DNA of 64,000 nucleotides from Xanthostigma xanthostigma (GCA_963575645.1 OY754466.1:37542001-37606000), one strand, 5' to 3'; positions 51,285 through 63,970 are shown, counted from the stretch's first letter. The notes: generated from the letters alone by a model not told the origin. Numbers and translations: made by a program.

Positions 51285-51807
51285 TCAAATAAATGCATTA
51301 GAAAACATAACATGCACAGATCTCACACAAGAATAAATTCATTTTCTTTAGTTCACTCATTATAATAAACTGTCACATGAAATAAATAAATCATAAATGT
51401 GATTAAAGCATATACAGCTTTTATTTTCTGCCACCAGAGAGCACTAGAATCAGTTCCCATGAAGAATACCAAGCGGCAGAATATTGGGACGACATAATTT
51501 GTTTTGCGCGTCAGCTCCTAGGTTATCCGAACATAAATTAAGAAGTATATTGCTAGCAAGTCGCAACTGACAATCTCCACATCATGACAGCCAAATACAA
51601 ATAGGTCGATCGGTAGTTTTAATTTGATATCATTCTTCAAGAAAGTACTTACAAGCGGCTTTTTTTAGCAATATACCTATAAAATTAAAATATTAATAGT
51701 AAAAGAAACTAGCTATATCCCTTTATTTTCTTTATCTGAGATTAAAATCTATACTAAAAACGAAAAAATATTTTTTAATAATTTAGGTTCACAATTTAAA
51801 AAAAAAA
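51285..51807. other. Spacer
   Basis: Moderately AT-rich. No feature recognised. Confidence 0.4.
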
Positions 51808-52540
<733 letters not shown>

Positions 52541-52657
52541 AAAATGTGGGTTGTAAACTCTAAAGTCTCTAGATTTGCCAAGTACCGTAATCTCTTGTAC
52601 CCATCTGCTAGAGAGAGAAAAGTTACCTTACAATTAATCAAATTTTTTAATGTGACA

Positions 52658-53256
52658 TAGTGATGTGTCCACATGACTCTTTATTGGGAGCTGGCTCCGT
52701 GCGCTCCGCTCACTAAAAAGAGTCGGTCAGAGGGAGTCGTTCAAAAGAGCAACACTAGACGCACTACACAAGTGTGCAGATTTCAGAGGTGTGAACTGTC
52801 ATCATGCATGCTCAGGAGTCACGTAGCATTGCACAGCACAATACACACTCAGCTCTGAGCTCACTTTAATATGATTCTGTTCTTATATTATTCGCATTTC
52901 GGATAAACTATAAAGTATATAATAAAAGCTTAACAATAATAATGTTTATTGTTACAATATTATATCTTTGTCAACAACGTCAATGTGAATGGTTTAAGTC
53001 ACTGTAAGTTTAGTACCATTACGCTTACAGTGTGTCATTCAACATTAAATGACTCAGCAAAGATAACTCCGTATGTGCAAAATTCACTAGTGCCTCTGTG
53101 GCCTGTGCTGTGTGCGCTCTGTAAATGTGCGCATGCAACAGTACAGAACAGCTCAGCACAGAGCAATGGCGCTCGGAGTGAGTCATTCACAAAAAAAAAG
53201 CGACTCAAAAGGAGTAGTTCATTATGAACGACTCGTTTAGGAGCGACACATCACTG
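52658..53256. mobile_element. hAT-type non-autonomous element
   Basis: TAGTGATGTGTCCACATGAC at the left and GGAGCGACACATCACTG at the right are short TIRs of hAT type. Flanks are ATGTGACA and ATGTGATA, a 7 of 8 match for the hAT duplication. 599 bp, with internal repeats of GAGT/ACTC motifs. The frames inside are not transposase. Confidence 0.7.
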
Positions 53257-53264
53257 ATGTGATA

Positions 53265-54262
53265 ATGCATTTGTGTTTTAAAAATAAATACATTATATAA
53301 TTTATTGTTTATATTATGCAAAGTTTAATATTGCAAGGAATTTGTTTCATTATATTTTGCTGCATGTCAACGCGGATGTCAACTAAAAATTTGTTTCAGT
53401 AGTCATAAACGCATAAATTGTGTTGTTTTGTTATATGTAACACAGTAAGTTGTAATTTATATTTTAGCAGATTAAAATTGTCACTTCTATTTCTGCAATT
53501 TCTTTTCATCATAACAATTACAAGATAAATATGTTACATAAACTCAACTGAATATTACAAAATGCATAAAACTGGGTCGGGGCAAGTCACGCATAAGTTA
53601 CGGGGCCGTAACCAAGACTAAGTCCCAGAAGGGGCTCGTATATATTCATTTTGTATGTGTGTAGGTACACGCGTTATGTCCAATGCCATTTTTCCGTGGC
53701 AAAATGAAAAACAAACATTTTCATTTGTGTAAGTAAGGTTTATTACTATGACAAGGTTTAGTACTATGATGATAATATGTCAAATGAGCACAGTTACGCC
53801 ATCTCTCGATGTAAAAATGAAAAGCCAAAATGTATTTGGTGGATTGTCTGTCTCACGAAGTCGATCTACCGATTTCCGTGAAGTACAAAATAAAATATTA
53901 TTTAAAAAAAAACGAGTGTGCTTTAGACCACACGACTTACTAAAACTTCTTCCTGCCATAATTTGTTATTATTCACCCGAAAATTCACAAAATATGAACT
54001 TTAAAATGATTTAACAATTTTATTCACTTTAAACGTATAATATTTAATGTATTGAACAAAATATTAATTTATAAAATTGTTCAAGAACGAAATGAACAGT
54101 CTAATGTAAGAAGAAAGAAATATAAACATAAAGATAACGAAATCAAAAGTAATACATTGCAATTACTTAGCTCTTGTTGGATTTTAAGCGTAAATCTTTA
54201 TGAAATATTATATAGCTCTGCAAGTTAAGTAGGTTTACAAAACTTTTTTCTGTCACCCGATA
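53265..54262. other. Spacer with unassigned frames
   Basis: 53570-53645 is GC-richer (GGGTCGGGGCAAGTCACGCA). The frame at 53748-54014 is basic but matches no domain I know. Confidence 0.35.
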
Positions 54263-54360
54263 GCGCCGCTGGCAAGTAAAGTATGTGTCATTCTATTGTT
54301 AGTAATGCTTATATTTTCGGCCATTTGATGGCGCCACTTGCCAGTGAAGTATTTGTCATC
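54263..54360 (+). repeat. Imperfect tandem duplication
   Basis: CACCCGATAGCGCCGCTGGC and AAGTAAAGTATGTGTCATTC are followed by GCCATTTGATGGCGCCACTT and GTGAAGTATTTGTCATCC, two copies with a period of about 70. Confidence 0.5.
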
Positions 54361-55344
54361 CTCTTTGATCTTTCTATCTTCACTAACTTATATATCTCTC
54401 TCAACTTCCGTTCACCTCGCCCGATCACACTTCCGTAAATCTCTCGTCCAGGCACAAGTTTTACTTCAAAAAGATAGGTATAAAAGTTTTTTAAGGAGAA
54501 GAAATAATCGTGGTTGCACTTGTTGTAGGAAAGTACATGTACTCGAACCCACTGGCAGATATAAACCAGATTATTATTTTTTATTTTTAAAGGAGTATAT
54601 TATAGACTCTCAACAGCTGAGATTTAAAATGTCTACAATTAAAACTCCAAATTAGCGCTACAGTACATTATGATCTAAGCAATTCTGTAAAAGGACTAAA
54701 AAAATATATTATAAGTACGTTATTTTTAGACTCTGCTAATTAGTCTCGACTCTCGGTTTTAATTAGCTAAAATCATTGTGCGTTTACTTACATAATTAAT
54801 CAATAAGGGATAAACACAAAGTTGTTAAAAAACATGCTCGACATTTATTTGCGAATCTATGTATTAATACGGGAAAAAAAACTCGGTACTGCTTTTTAAG
54901 CACATTGCACGCACGGAGGAGTATGAGATTTGACAAAGTTAAAGTTCATATGGTGAAGGACTGGCAAATGATTTTATTTTATAGTTTAAAGGTTATAAGA
55001 AAAAGTGTCCATGGACACACAGCCTAAAAAATAATAGCTTTCTAGCTACAGATATGTTCAGCGAGATTTTAGAATTGAATTGAATTCACAAACATGTTCC
55101 ATGTTCAAATGATATACTTTTTTTTTTAAATAGAAAAAATAGTCGAAAATTAGGTAATGTTGGAAGACGTCATCCTGTATAAAATAATACTGTCATATTT
55201 GGATTCAGTTCACCCGAAAACATATTTCTATAGGTAGAGCTTAGGATTTTTTAAGATTGTGAATTCAATAGATATCCCTATATCAATAATCTCGCTTATT
55301 ACGCGATAATGGCCATAGAAGCCGATTCGCTCCTTTTAAAATAA
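54361..55344. other. Spacer with an unassigned frame
   Basis: The plus frame ending at 54655 has an Arg/Cys stretch (RRRNNRGCTCCRK) but no recognisable domain. Otherwise AT-rich. Confidence 0.35.
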
Positions 55345-55410
55345 AAAATTGGTTGTCTGTAAAATCGGTTTACGGACGATAGTTTTACGTGATGTATTCC
55401 GCTCGAAAAT
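55345..55410 (+). repeat. Dispersed repeat Z, 5' block
   Basis: AAATTGGTTGTCTGTAAAAT, GGTTTACGGACGATAGTTTT and ACGTGATGTATTCC. The 3' block of the same repeat is at 55940-56036, with about 530 bp between them that may be insertion. Confidence 0.55.
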
Positions 55411-55939
55411 CATATTTAATAATACATAACCTAAATTTTAGTAGCTGTCAAACTATATTTTTACCGACTAATAATTTGATCAACCAAAACAAAATACATA
55501 TTTTTAAGCAATTATAAAAGACATTTAAAAGAATGTATATACGTATATTATATATTTGTTAACAAACCGATATAATTTATCTGCTGTTATGAAATGCAGA
55601 TCCATTATCGTGCGTTCAGTTATACTTTGGCTTGGATGCATCGGTAATAATTATATGACACAAAATTATCCGTGCAAAAACGAACAAATAACGATGTATT
55701 ATCTGAAAAATTGCTTTAAAAATTCGATAATTTATGACATTTTTATTAGATATCTTGATTTTAAGTCTTAATTTTCACGGTTTATAAAACAAAGGCCATC
55801 TGTCAGATGTAGCTTTCGCTGGAACAGCCGAAAAAAATGTTGAACGCACACTACTCTCTGACGTCACGCGAGAAGAGTGAAATGCGTACAAGCCGACGCC
55901 GATCGTGCTTCTCTATCGCTTATACTGCGCTCTCACTTG
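55411..55939. other. Sequence between two halves of repeat Z
   Basis: AT-rich with a GC-richer end (55850-55940). No feature recognised. Confidence 0.35.
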
Positions 55940-56036
55940 CACGCACAGGGTCAGGCGGAACGTTACGGCGTTACACTTTTTCGTGCGTGCAGCTGGTGTT
56001 TTCATCAATTTATAAGACGTTATCACGTCAAAAAAA
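55940..56036 (+). repeat. Dispersed repeat Z, 3' block
   Basis: CACGCACAGGGTCAGGCGGA, ACACTTTTTCGTGCGTGCAG, ATCAATTTATAAGACGTTAT and CACGTCAAAAA, as at 20620-20762 and 57935-57998. Confidence 0.6.
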
Positions 56037-56541
56037 AAAAAATAACAATAATCTCGCTAAACATATCTTTAACTGAAAATCTATTGGTTTTTAGGCTATG
56101 CGCCCGTGGACACTTTTTCTTAGTGACCTTTAAACTATGAAATAAAACCATATTCGAGCAATTTAACCGAGAACCAAATCCCATAAGGATTGTGCGGGTC
56201 CTTTTTGTATATAATATGTGTTACAAATACATTAAATTAAATAAAATAAAACATACGTTTATACACTGCAAAAAAAAAATTCATTGTTTACGTTAATACA
56301 CTGTAAAAAATAGCGAAATAAATGCAAAATGAATCACCGGGCCGCTAGATATGATTAAACGGCGACTATTGACCTATTTTATAAATATATATTTTTTTTG
56401 TATAATATTTGGCTTCTATTTTAGGCGAATGTCTATCTTTGTTCTCGGTGTAATGAAAATTTAAATTCTATATCTTTTGTTGTTAATATAACAACTTATT
56501 ATTAGGCGATAAATCATAACTTTAAATTGCTTGGCTTTTAG
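56037..56541. other. AT-rich spacer or intron
   Basis: Contains a tiny Helitron-like end CACCGGGCCGCTAGA at 56336-56350. If the following exon is real, this is part of its upstream intron. Confidence 0.35.
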
Positions 56542-56789
56542 ATGAAAAGTTGCTGAACATTATTGATAATGAAACAACAGAAGCATGCATGCAGTTAGTA
56601 CATAACATGTTGCGAGATGAGGCGGGGGGCAGGGCGGTACCTACGGCGTCTCTGATGGCCGCACACGTGTCCGGCGCGAATAGACAACCCAGACACAAGC
56701 ATACACGGCGCGATCAGATGTTCATTGTATACGATTTGCGACGTGAGCGTCGCCGTCAGGCCAAGCCGCCGCGGTGGTGCAGCTGTTGA
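56542..56789 (+). CDS. Possible terminal coding exon, unknown protein
   Basis: After an acceptor-like TTGGCTTTTAG ending at 56541, the frame opens EKLLNIIDNETTEACMQLVH and runs 82 codons to TGA. It is markedly GC-richer than its surroundings, with G/C at many third positions (GCGGGGGGCAGGGCGGTACC region), unlike every repeat in the window. The C-terminus is basic and ends RRERRRQAKPPRWCSC. I recognise no domain. There is no ATG placed as a natural start, so it would be the last exon of a gene whose upstream exons lie outside or are unrecognised. It could also be an intergenic GC island that is open by chance. Confidence 0.4.
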
Positions 56790-57008
56790 CGCCGATCACT
56801 CAGAATCACCATCACACTAAAGTTGATTCAGTGTTGCCAATGTTGTCCGAAGAAAACATACTACGTTTGTCATTTCCTCAAACAACTTAATTTACCAAAG
56901 CTTTATAATATATTAATCCTTCTCTTCCACATGTTTTATTGGTGTGTAAATCATGAAAATTATATTTGAGATAGGGTTTTATTACTATAGAGAAAGTTTT
57001 TTATTTGA
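56790..57008. other. Region after the possible exon
   Basis: AT-rich with no strong AATAAA signal. It could be 3' UTR if the exon is real. Confidence 0.3.
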
Positions 57009-57011
57009 TTA

Positions 57012-57087
57012 GGGCCTAGCACACATGAAGAGCGTTCAACGCGCGTTGGCCTAACGCGCGTTGAACGCTCTTCATGTGTGCTAGGCC
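57012..57087. mobile_element. 76-bp hairpin MITE (copy 2)
   Basis: GGGCCTAGCACACATGAAGA, GCGTTCAACGCGCGTTGG and its inverted copy to CATGTGTGCTAGGCC. TTA flanks both sides (57009-57011 and 57088-57090), a PIF/Harbinger-type duplication. It matches copy 1 at 22220-22294 over most bases. Confidence 0.78.
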
Positions 57088-57157
57088 TTAATCTTGGTTG
57101 ATAAAGAACCACGCACAAACCTTATGGGATTTGGGTTAAATTGATCGAAAATGGATT

Positions 57158-57567
57158 TATAACGTTCTGGTTTGGATTATTATCTCGTAAGAAATTGCAA
57201 ACTTCATATATAGCATTGTTTGAACGAAATGGCCGTTAAACCGGGTAACTTATGCCAAATAAGTGTATCTTTCTAAAATAAGCATTCATTTGTGCAAAGA
57301 AACTTTTTTCGTAGCAAAACTCACATCAAGTCGTCAACAAAATTTATTTTCACGCAGACAACCAGTTTTTTCATGCAAGACGTCAATTAGACGCAAATGT
57401 GTTCTTATAGTCAAAATAGCTTTACTTTACAAAGGTAAGTCTATTTACACTAATATGTTCTGGTTTGGATCATTATCTTGTAAGAAATTGCAAACTGCAT
57501 ATATAGCATTATTTTAACGAAATGAACCTAAAACCGGATCACTTATGCCAAATTAATATATCCTCCC
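57158..57567 (+). repeat. Two direct copies of a 110-bp unit
   Basis: GTTCTGGTTTGGATTATTAT, AAGAAATTGCAAACTTCATA and AACTTATGCCAAATAAGTGT at 57158-57268 recur with small changes at 57457-57567 (GTTCTGGTTTGGATCATTAT). About 190 bp separates them. Confidence 0.65.
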
Positions 57568-57804
57568 CCCACGTGAGATTGGATGAGGTTCGGCTTGACA
57601 CCTTCCCCCCTTAAACGCCTCACGTAATTTGTAAAATAAAAAAATATTCATATTGGCAACAGGGCCGATAATATTTACGTAGCATCCTGCTATGTTAACG
57701 GTTACTACGTAGATGGCCACTTGCTTGTTATAACTTTAAGTTAACAGCATGAGTGATCAACATATTTTGCAGCACAACTAATTTCACCCAGTTTTAAAAT
57801 TAAA
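57568..57804. other. Spacer
   Basis: Includes a short GC-richer stretch (TCCCCCCACGTGAGATTGG). Nothing recognised. Confidence 0.35.
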
Positions 57805-57998
57805 AAAAAAAATTGGTTGTCTGTAAAGTCGGTTTACGGACGATAGTTTTACGTGATAACGTATTCCGGTCGAATATCCAGGCAGAACGTGACACATTTC
57901 GGAACGTGACACATTTCGGAACGTGACACATTTCGGAACGTGACACTTTTTCGTGCATGCAGCCGGTGTTTCATCAATTTATAAGACGTTATCACGTC
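57805..57998 (+). mobile_element. Dispersed repeat Z, compact full copy
   Basis: Joins the 5' block (AATTGGTTGTCTGTAAAGTC, GGTTTACGGACGATAGTTTT) to the 3' block (ACACTTTTTCGTGCATGCAG, ATCAATTTATAAGACGTTAT, CACGTCAAAAA) with a short tandem array between. It is a small non-coding unit of about 194 bp whose class (SINE-like or MITE) is not determined. Confidence 0.6.
57884..57951 (+). repeat. 17-bp tandem array
   Basis: GAACGTGACACATTTCG is repeated three times with a fourth changed at its end (GACACTTTTTCG). Other copies of repeat Z have GTTACG-based repeats at the same place. Confidence 0.85.
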
Positions 57999-58709
57999 AA
58001 AAAATGCTTAATTAACATTAAATAGAAACTAAAATTTAAAATTATAATTCAAAATCTTCACTTTATTGTTAAATGCTGTCCTGGGAGTACACAAGAGAAA
58101 ACAAACAATGTTGCTATTTATTATTTAGCATTTCTTTGCTCTTGCGATTTATAAAAATTTACGAATATCTTCGGGATCAACATTAAGATAGTTCATTAGA
58201 CAAAAGTAAGCGGAATAGTAAGTAGATACCAACAGTTAGAGATTCTCCGTTCATTCGACTATACCCAACACATCTATGCATTAATATACAGATACATAAA
58301 TCGGTAAAAAATCGGTTTTTACAATGCATTAGTTTTTAATAAGAAATGCACATTTTGATTGTTAATATCTCGTTTTACAGATGGTGAAAAAATATATTTT
58401 TTGAAATTAAATATCTATAAGGCACTTTTATTAACCTTATACTTCGATTTTATTAATTTCCTATAAGAAAAGCCGTTTCACGAGTGAACTGCCTTGAATA
58501 AGACCGTTTTGGATTTGTCTGCCACTCCTAGTGTAGCGTAATGAGTGTTTACGAATGTTTCTAAGTAAACTTCTGTATCCAAGGCCGACAAAATAATGTT
58601 AACAAAGAACATAGGTACAAGCATGCAATATAATTACCAATGATGCAAACAAACAAACGCCATGTTCGCAATTTTAAATTACAAGCAGCACCACTTAAAT
58701 GACTTCTTA
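57999..58709. other. AT-rich spacer
   Basis: No feature recognised. Confidence 0.4.
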
Positions 58710-58903
58710 TAGTGCTAACACACGGTCGAACTTGGTCCGGTCCGACAACGGACATGGTACGGCGGATCTTGCAACAGACGACCGAATCTGTTCCCATCGA
58801 ACCGGGCGGACACGCAGACTACTGTACAGACGAACAGATTTGGTACGGAGCGGACCAGATCCGCTGTCCGCTTCGAACCAAGTTCGACCGTCTGTTAGTA
58901 CTA
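58710..58903. mobile_element. MITE with about 30-bp TIRs
   Basis: TAGTGCTAACACACGGTCGA at the left is inverted to TCGACCGTCTGTTAGTACTA at the right, continuing through ACTTGGT. TA lies outside both ends. 194 bp, rich in GGTCCG/CGGACC motifs. Superfamily not assigned. Confidence 0.7.
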
Positions 58904-59258
58904 TAATACTTAACTAATAAAATGTCAGTTAGATATCGTCATCAGCAAGAATTATGTTATAAATCCATGATGCACAGCAAGAGCTAAGACACATTTTCTC
59001 GCCGTCATCATACACGTAGCACGAACAGCGTGGTTTGCTCCCATCCTAACGCGCCACTAGATGTTTCACATCAACAATCTAATAATTTAAGAAAAATTTC
59101 TTGTCAAAGCTTGCAATAAACTAAGACGGACTTATATACATATATTAACCCATTATATTTTCTCTTCTTTTTTTTGTCTAATTTATTTTCACGAATTCTG
59201 TTTTGCGTAAATGTAAATAGTATAATTGTTTTTCTTTTAAAAAATTGATCAAAATCTA
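58904..59258. other. Spacer with a GTGAAACATCTA-family end
   Basis: AACGCGCCACTAGATGTTTC followed by ACATCA at 59050-59075 is the inverted end of the 36941-37952 family. The rest is AT-rich. Confidence 0.4.
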
Positions 59259-59752
59259 TCTATACTAATAAAGCTGAAGAGTTTGTTTGTTTGAACGCGC
59301 TAATCTCAGGAACTACTGGTTCAAATTGAAAAAAAAAATTTGTTGGATAGTCCATTTATCAAGGAAGTCCATAGGCTATTATATAAAATCACGCTACGAC
59401 CATTAGGAGCGAAGCATTAATGAAAAATGTTGCAAAATGTATCTCAAAAATAAGCTTCTATTCAGGTGAAATACACTAACTAAATATACTCATATTATAG
59501 CGTTGAAAGTACACAACCTCAGATAGCTCAATCGGTAGATCATGCGACTGTCAATATCAGGGTCGTGGGTTTGAGCCCCACGTTGGGCAAATATATTTTT
59601 ATTTTTTTTTATTTTCTACATTGCTTTCTTCTAAGGCTTACATTCAAATTAATTTTAATTTTATTTAATTAATTAAAAAAAATTAGTGTACTCATGTTCT
59701 CCCTTCCCCATTCGTTCTTTTACACCCGGGTGAACACGGACGGGACCTCTAG
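59259..59752 (+). mobile_element. Non-autonomous Helitron carrying a tRNA-like core (copy 4)
   Basis: Begins TCTATACTAATAAAGCTGAA after A and ends GGACGGGACCTCTAG before T. It is shorter than copies 2 and 3 because about 100 bp before the 3' hairpin (the CGACAAAAACTTTTGAACGG block) is missing. Confidence 0.78.
59516..59588 (+). repeat. tRNA-like sequence inside Helitron (copy 4)
   Basis: ATAGCTCAATCGGTAGATCA, TGCGACTGTCAATATCAGGG and TCGTGGGTTTGAGCCCCACG followed by TTGGGC. The A and B box regions are recognisable. The acceptor stem is broken at its 5' side (CCTCAGA). Confidence 0.65.
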
Positions 59753-61632
59753 TTATATATAAAAAATATGTTTCAATATCTAAAAGAACGCGATCAACGC
59801 GGTTATAAACCACTATAGTGCGTAAATATTTGTAATGCAAACAATATACAACCTGTTCAAAAGAATCAGATGTCACCTTTTGTTTTGAAACAAAACAATA
59901 TCAAGAGATAGAAGTCGAAAGATAAACAGAAGCAAGAAGGTTTCTTGTACGGATGTGTGAACGGAAGTTTAATGGGATGTTCAACTTAATAAACAGGATG
60001 TCATTAATAAAGTAAATTTAGAAAAAATGCTAAACATTTTTCATATTTTTTTGGCACCACATGAATGAATATATTACACAATGTTAGTAGTATAGGTAGT
60101 TGTAATTGTAGGAATGCCTACTATCAAAATATGAATATTGTATAAAAAGGTATTTTTATTGAACTGACTTTAAAAAAACGCCTTTTAAAAGGATAACATA
60201 AGCTCTCTGTTTGACGATCATCTATATTTAATTAGAAGTCGGCGCATTTATCTTTCTGTTATATTCTGTAAAACGAACGGAATTGTATATCCGTTTATAA
60301 CCGATGCCGATGATGATCACTGATCCCGAGAGTGAAGTACTATTTGCTAACCTTCAAAGTGCTAAAAAAAATTATTATTAATTTGATGCTTATAATTTTC
60401 GGTTGATTAGAGGAGAATTTAAAAGTGAGCAATAACTAGATAAAATGTATAGCTATTTTGGCCTGGCAATCACTGTTTTTAGAGTTTTTTTTTGTTACTA
60501 CTTGTAATTTTTATGATCTCAAAGATATAGCAATTATTGGCTAATGTTCCTCTAGTTAGAACATTTAAGTTACCACAGAAAAAAATGTTAACTCATATTT
60601 CTTCATAATAAAAGCTATTTTGGAAAAAAAACCCTGTCAATTCCTTAAGCGGACAAAAACTATATCGTTTCCCCTATATGACAATGATAAATGCTTAGTT
60701 GTACTAATGTGCTGACAGTGATTGCAGCACAGAGCCGATCCAAATAACACGCTATAATTTGTGAGTCAGGAGTTGTACTGTGTAAACCGGGGATATCTGA
60801 CGATGACGTTTCATGTGCTGTTTAGGAGCGCAAAACAGCATCTGAGCGCAAGTAAATCTGCCACACAGAACATACACAAGTTTTGTAGTCTGCCAGGGGT
60901 TGTTAAACTTTAGCGTTAATTATTATTACACTATTTTCTAACAATTAATATTGGTCAAATATGGAAAATATAATTCTTCCTAAAATTATGACGTACCGAA
61001 GATTTTGGTTGTTCTGCAGCTCCGCAGTGCTCATTAAAGAACCGTCACTGAACGGAAGATATCCTAACAAATTGTTTAAAATCTAGTGTTTAAGGTTAAA
61101 TAAAGTTTCGATTTCAGTATGTAAGCAAAACGTTCATAATTAGTTAAATATAGAGAAAACATAAATATCCACTTACTTATAATAAATGCCGCCAATTTAT
61201 TTTGTGAGAAAATCGTCTGTAATGTTACTCTAAACTACTTAGATATACATATATATATATATATTATAAAAGTAGTTTACCCTTTGAAATTGGCATGCGT
61301 GATTGATTCTATGCCAAATTCAAGAGAAAAAGAGAAAGATATATTACGAGAGAGACAATTAAAGGTGTATCTAGACTGAATTTATTGGTTGAACCTGCAC
61401 ATATTCTATGGAATTGCAACGAATTATCGTCACATTTTTTAAATGTTCGAAGCTACAGCATATGCGTTAGCAACGGTCAGACAACGTTCAAGAACTACTC
61501 CTAAGGTGATTTCTTCCGCGAACTGAGATAGCGCAAATTCAGAAGAATAAATTTGCTCCTAGACACATTAAGTATGTGATTTAGGAGTTCGCTATCGCAG
61601 TATGTTTACTTATCAATTATTTCATCTCCTTA
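59753..61632. other. Long AT-rich spacer
   Basis: About 1.9 kb without a recognised gene or repeat end. A small inverted pair (GCGAACTGAGATAGCGC near 61518 and GAGTTCGCTATCGC near 61586) is present. Confidence 0.45.
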
Positions 61633-62100
61633 ATAAAACTCTGAACACTTACTGACTGACTAACTGACAGACAACGCACAGCCTAAACCCTAAACTGATG
61701 AGTCTGGAACAGGGGTGGCGAGTCTATGATACGCGTGCTACATGTGGCACGCGACAGATTATTATGGACACGGCATTGATTGAGGTGTAAAATCGAAATA
61801 ATTAAAAATATGCTAGATGTCGAAAAAAATTGACTGCTATCACCAAATAACAAATACGAAAAAGTTTCATGACGCTCAGTATATTATCGAAATTATTCTT
61901 TTCATCTATGTTTGATTAATTTTTTTGACAACTAAATTTCTTTGTTTGTCGTCACATCATGGCTACATTACAAATTTTTGATAAAAATTGGCACGTAGAT
62001 GTAGAAAGGTTCGCCACCTCTGGTCTAGAAGCATAAAATTTTACACAGGAGTTCTTTATATAACGTAAACTGAACCTCGATAAATGTATTGTTTTCTGCA
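61633..62100 (+). repeat. Helitron 5' fragment interrupted by a hAT MITE
   Basis: ACTTACTGACTGACTAACTG and ACAACGCACAGCCTAAACCC precede the MITE, and AGCATAAAATTTTACACAGG follows it. The wording is that of the 121-621 family 5' region. No 3' end was found. Confidence 0.45.
61710..62022. mobile_element. hAT MITE with 8-bp target duplication (copy 2)
   Basis: CAGGGGTGGCGAGTCTATGA at the left and AGGTTCGCCACCTCTG at the right are short TIRs. Flanks GTCTGGAA (61702-61709) and GTCTAGAA (62023-62030) match in 7 of 8 bases. 313 bp. Confidence 0.78.
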
Positions 62101-62500
62101 CATCATTTTGACATATTTTTAATCAGGGTAAATATTTTCGTAACGGTGTTTATCTCTACTTTTTTTAAATAGTAGACATGTAAATATAGGCTATATCTTC
62201 AGGATATTTTTGTTATTCAAAATATTATTAACTAAATCAAGCAAATATTTCAAGATAAGATTTTTTTGTCATAAGACATGAAATAATATATTATGTAGGT
62301 ACAACTTATTACAAATATTTAATATGGTGTTCCTGTAACCTCCCACAATATTTTTTTATGTATTGGATACACTGTCTTATTATTTCTATAAAATTAGTTT
62401 AAATAAATTATTATTTATAATAAAACACGCAACTGGTACTGCTCTCAGATTTCGATGAGAGACGTATAACATAGCTTATCATGGACACATCATAAGTTGG
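62031..62500. other. AT-rich spacer
   Basis: No feature recognised. Confidence 0.35.
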
Positions 62501-62644
62501 TTCCAAGCAGCCAGCGAACGGTTTCGAAACCGACACCCGCATGCGCAGTAGGTAAAACGAAGCTGTTAGTGGCGATTTTAGAACACGTTTTAGCTACTGC
62601 GCATGCGGGTGACGGTTTCGAAACCGTTTGCTGACTGCTTGGAA
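62501..62644. repeat. Fold-back element, TACTGCGCATGCGGG type
   Basis: TTCCAAGCAGCCAGCGAACG, GTTTCGAAACCG is inverted to CGGTTTCGAAACCGTTTGCT, GACTGCTTGGAA. A second pair (CCCGCATGCGCAGTAG / CTACTGCGCATGCGGG) lies inside. It is related to 8576-8700. Confidence 0.68.
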
Positions 62645-62667
62645 TGAACTTCATATAAAGTATAAAC

Positions 62668-62925
62668 CAGGGGCGGGCAAATCTTTTGATCGTCGGGCTA
62701 CATTGCTGATGAAAATTTGACCGTGGGCCAAAGATTGGGGGAGCAACAAAAAATCTTTTTTCGTCTGTTGTGGCCCTTGCTATTTACTATTTTTCTTAAA
62801 AAAATTTTAAGCGCCAAATTATATTGGCAAACTATTTTCGCTCTTATTAATCATTTATAAAATGCTTCGCGGGCCGGATAAAATTCTACTGCAGGCCGGA
62901 TCTGGTCACGCGGGTCGCCATTCTG
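62668..62925. mobile_element. hAT MITE with exact 8-bp target duplication (copy 3)
   Basis: CAGGGGCGGGCAAATCTTTT at the left, GGGTCGCCATTCTG at the right, flanked by GTATAAAC on both sides (62660-62667 and 62926-62933). It shares CTTTTGATCG.CGGGC ends and a TTATAAAATGCTTCGCGGGC block with 34110-34361 (there in the opposite orientation). Confidence 0.85.
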
Positions 62926-62933
62926 GTATAAAC

Positions 62934-63897
62934 AATGACCACCCTTGGATCTTCAATTCAATTCAATTCTTTGTTCATTTAAAGGCAGTCAAAGTTGCCA
63001 AACAATGGTGAACAGATACAATAAAATAATGAACTAAACGACAAAATTGTGTATTATTGTAATCAATGTAATTGTGTAATTATTGATTAAATTTTTCTTT
63101 TTAATTTATTTTTCTTAATTTGTTTTCAAACCCTCAATACATTATTACGTCGAAAGAAAGATTTCTTACAAGAGATATTCGCGAGTAGTTAACTTTTCTC
63201 AAGCCATGAAATCGACGTTTGCAATAAATTGAAATACACAACTTAGCCTTTTGCATTCGGAGCATTATGTGACTCAGCGTTAATTTAATCTTAAGTGCAA
63301 GCGCCCCTTTAGTCGAATAATTAATGTGGACGCATCGCAGCATACCTGCAACCTCCTATTTTGTGTCGATGTGACGTATGTAACGCTAATCCAAGTATAA
63401 TGTAAGCTGTCCATAATTGCCTATTACTCGGAACTATAATGTGTCCAAACTGTCAACATACCAAATTAAATATCTCTAAGCTCGTTAATCCCTAAAAACT
63501 TGTGAAATCATTCGTTTAATAACATACTATTGTTGATTAGAACAAAACAAACTTCGTTGTATAAATCACAATAATAATAATTAATTCATTTATTCAGTAG
63601 ATCTAGAAGTTACTTAGTACACGTTATACATACTCGCACAATAATAATTAATGAATTAATGTATGACACGCATGCGCTGAGTACAGCGATATGACGTCAC
63701 AAGTGGTTGAATGGCTTCTGATGTTTTAAACATTTTAAAACAATAAAATCAAAATGCGTGACTTGCGAGTTTCTCAATCTTTTTGGTAATTATTTACAAG
63801 TGAGACTCCAGATCATTATAACTCCAAATATTTTTTTGGTGGTTCAGGGTCATTACTGAGTGTTTCAATAATATACCTACTTTCAAGGCGGGGAGAC
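62934..63897. other. AT-rich spacer
   Basis: No gene recognised. An AATAATTAATTCATTTATTC / TAATAATTAATGAATTA inverted pair lies near 63571-63660. Confidence 0.4.
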
Positions 63898-63970
63898 ATA
63901 TTGTCTGAAAAATTGGTCCATAATTTTATTTATTGAAGAGTTCTAATCAGACGTTAATCAAAGATTTGAG
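63898..63970 (+). repeat. Penelope-like terminal fragment
   Basis: ATTGTCTGAAAAATTGGTCC, ATAATTTTATTTATTGAAGA and GTTCTAATCAGACGTTAATC match the distal end of the repeats at 1430-1775 and 42960-43030. Confidence 0.55.

Noticed and set aside
54338-54655. 105-codon open frame with an Arg/Cys patch
   Set aside because: The N-terminal part overlaps a tandem duplication and no family could be recognised. Left unassigned.
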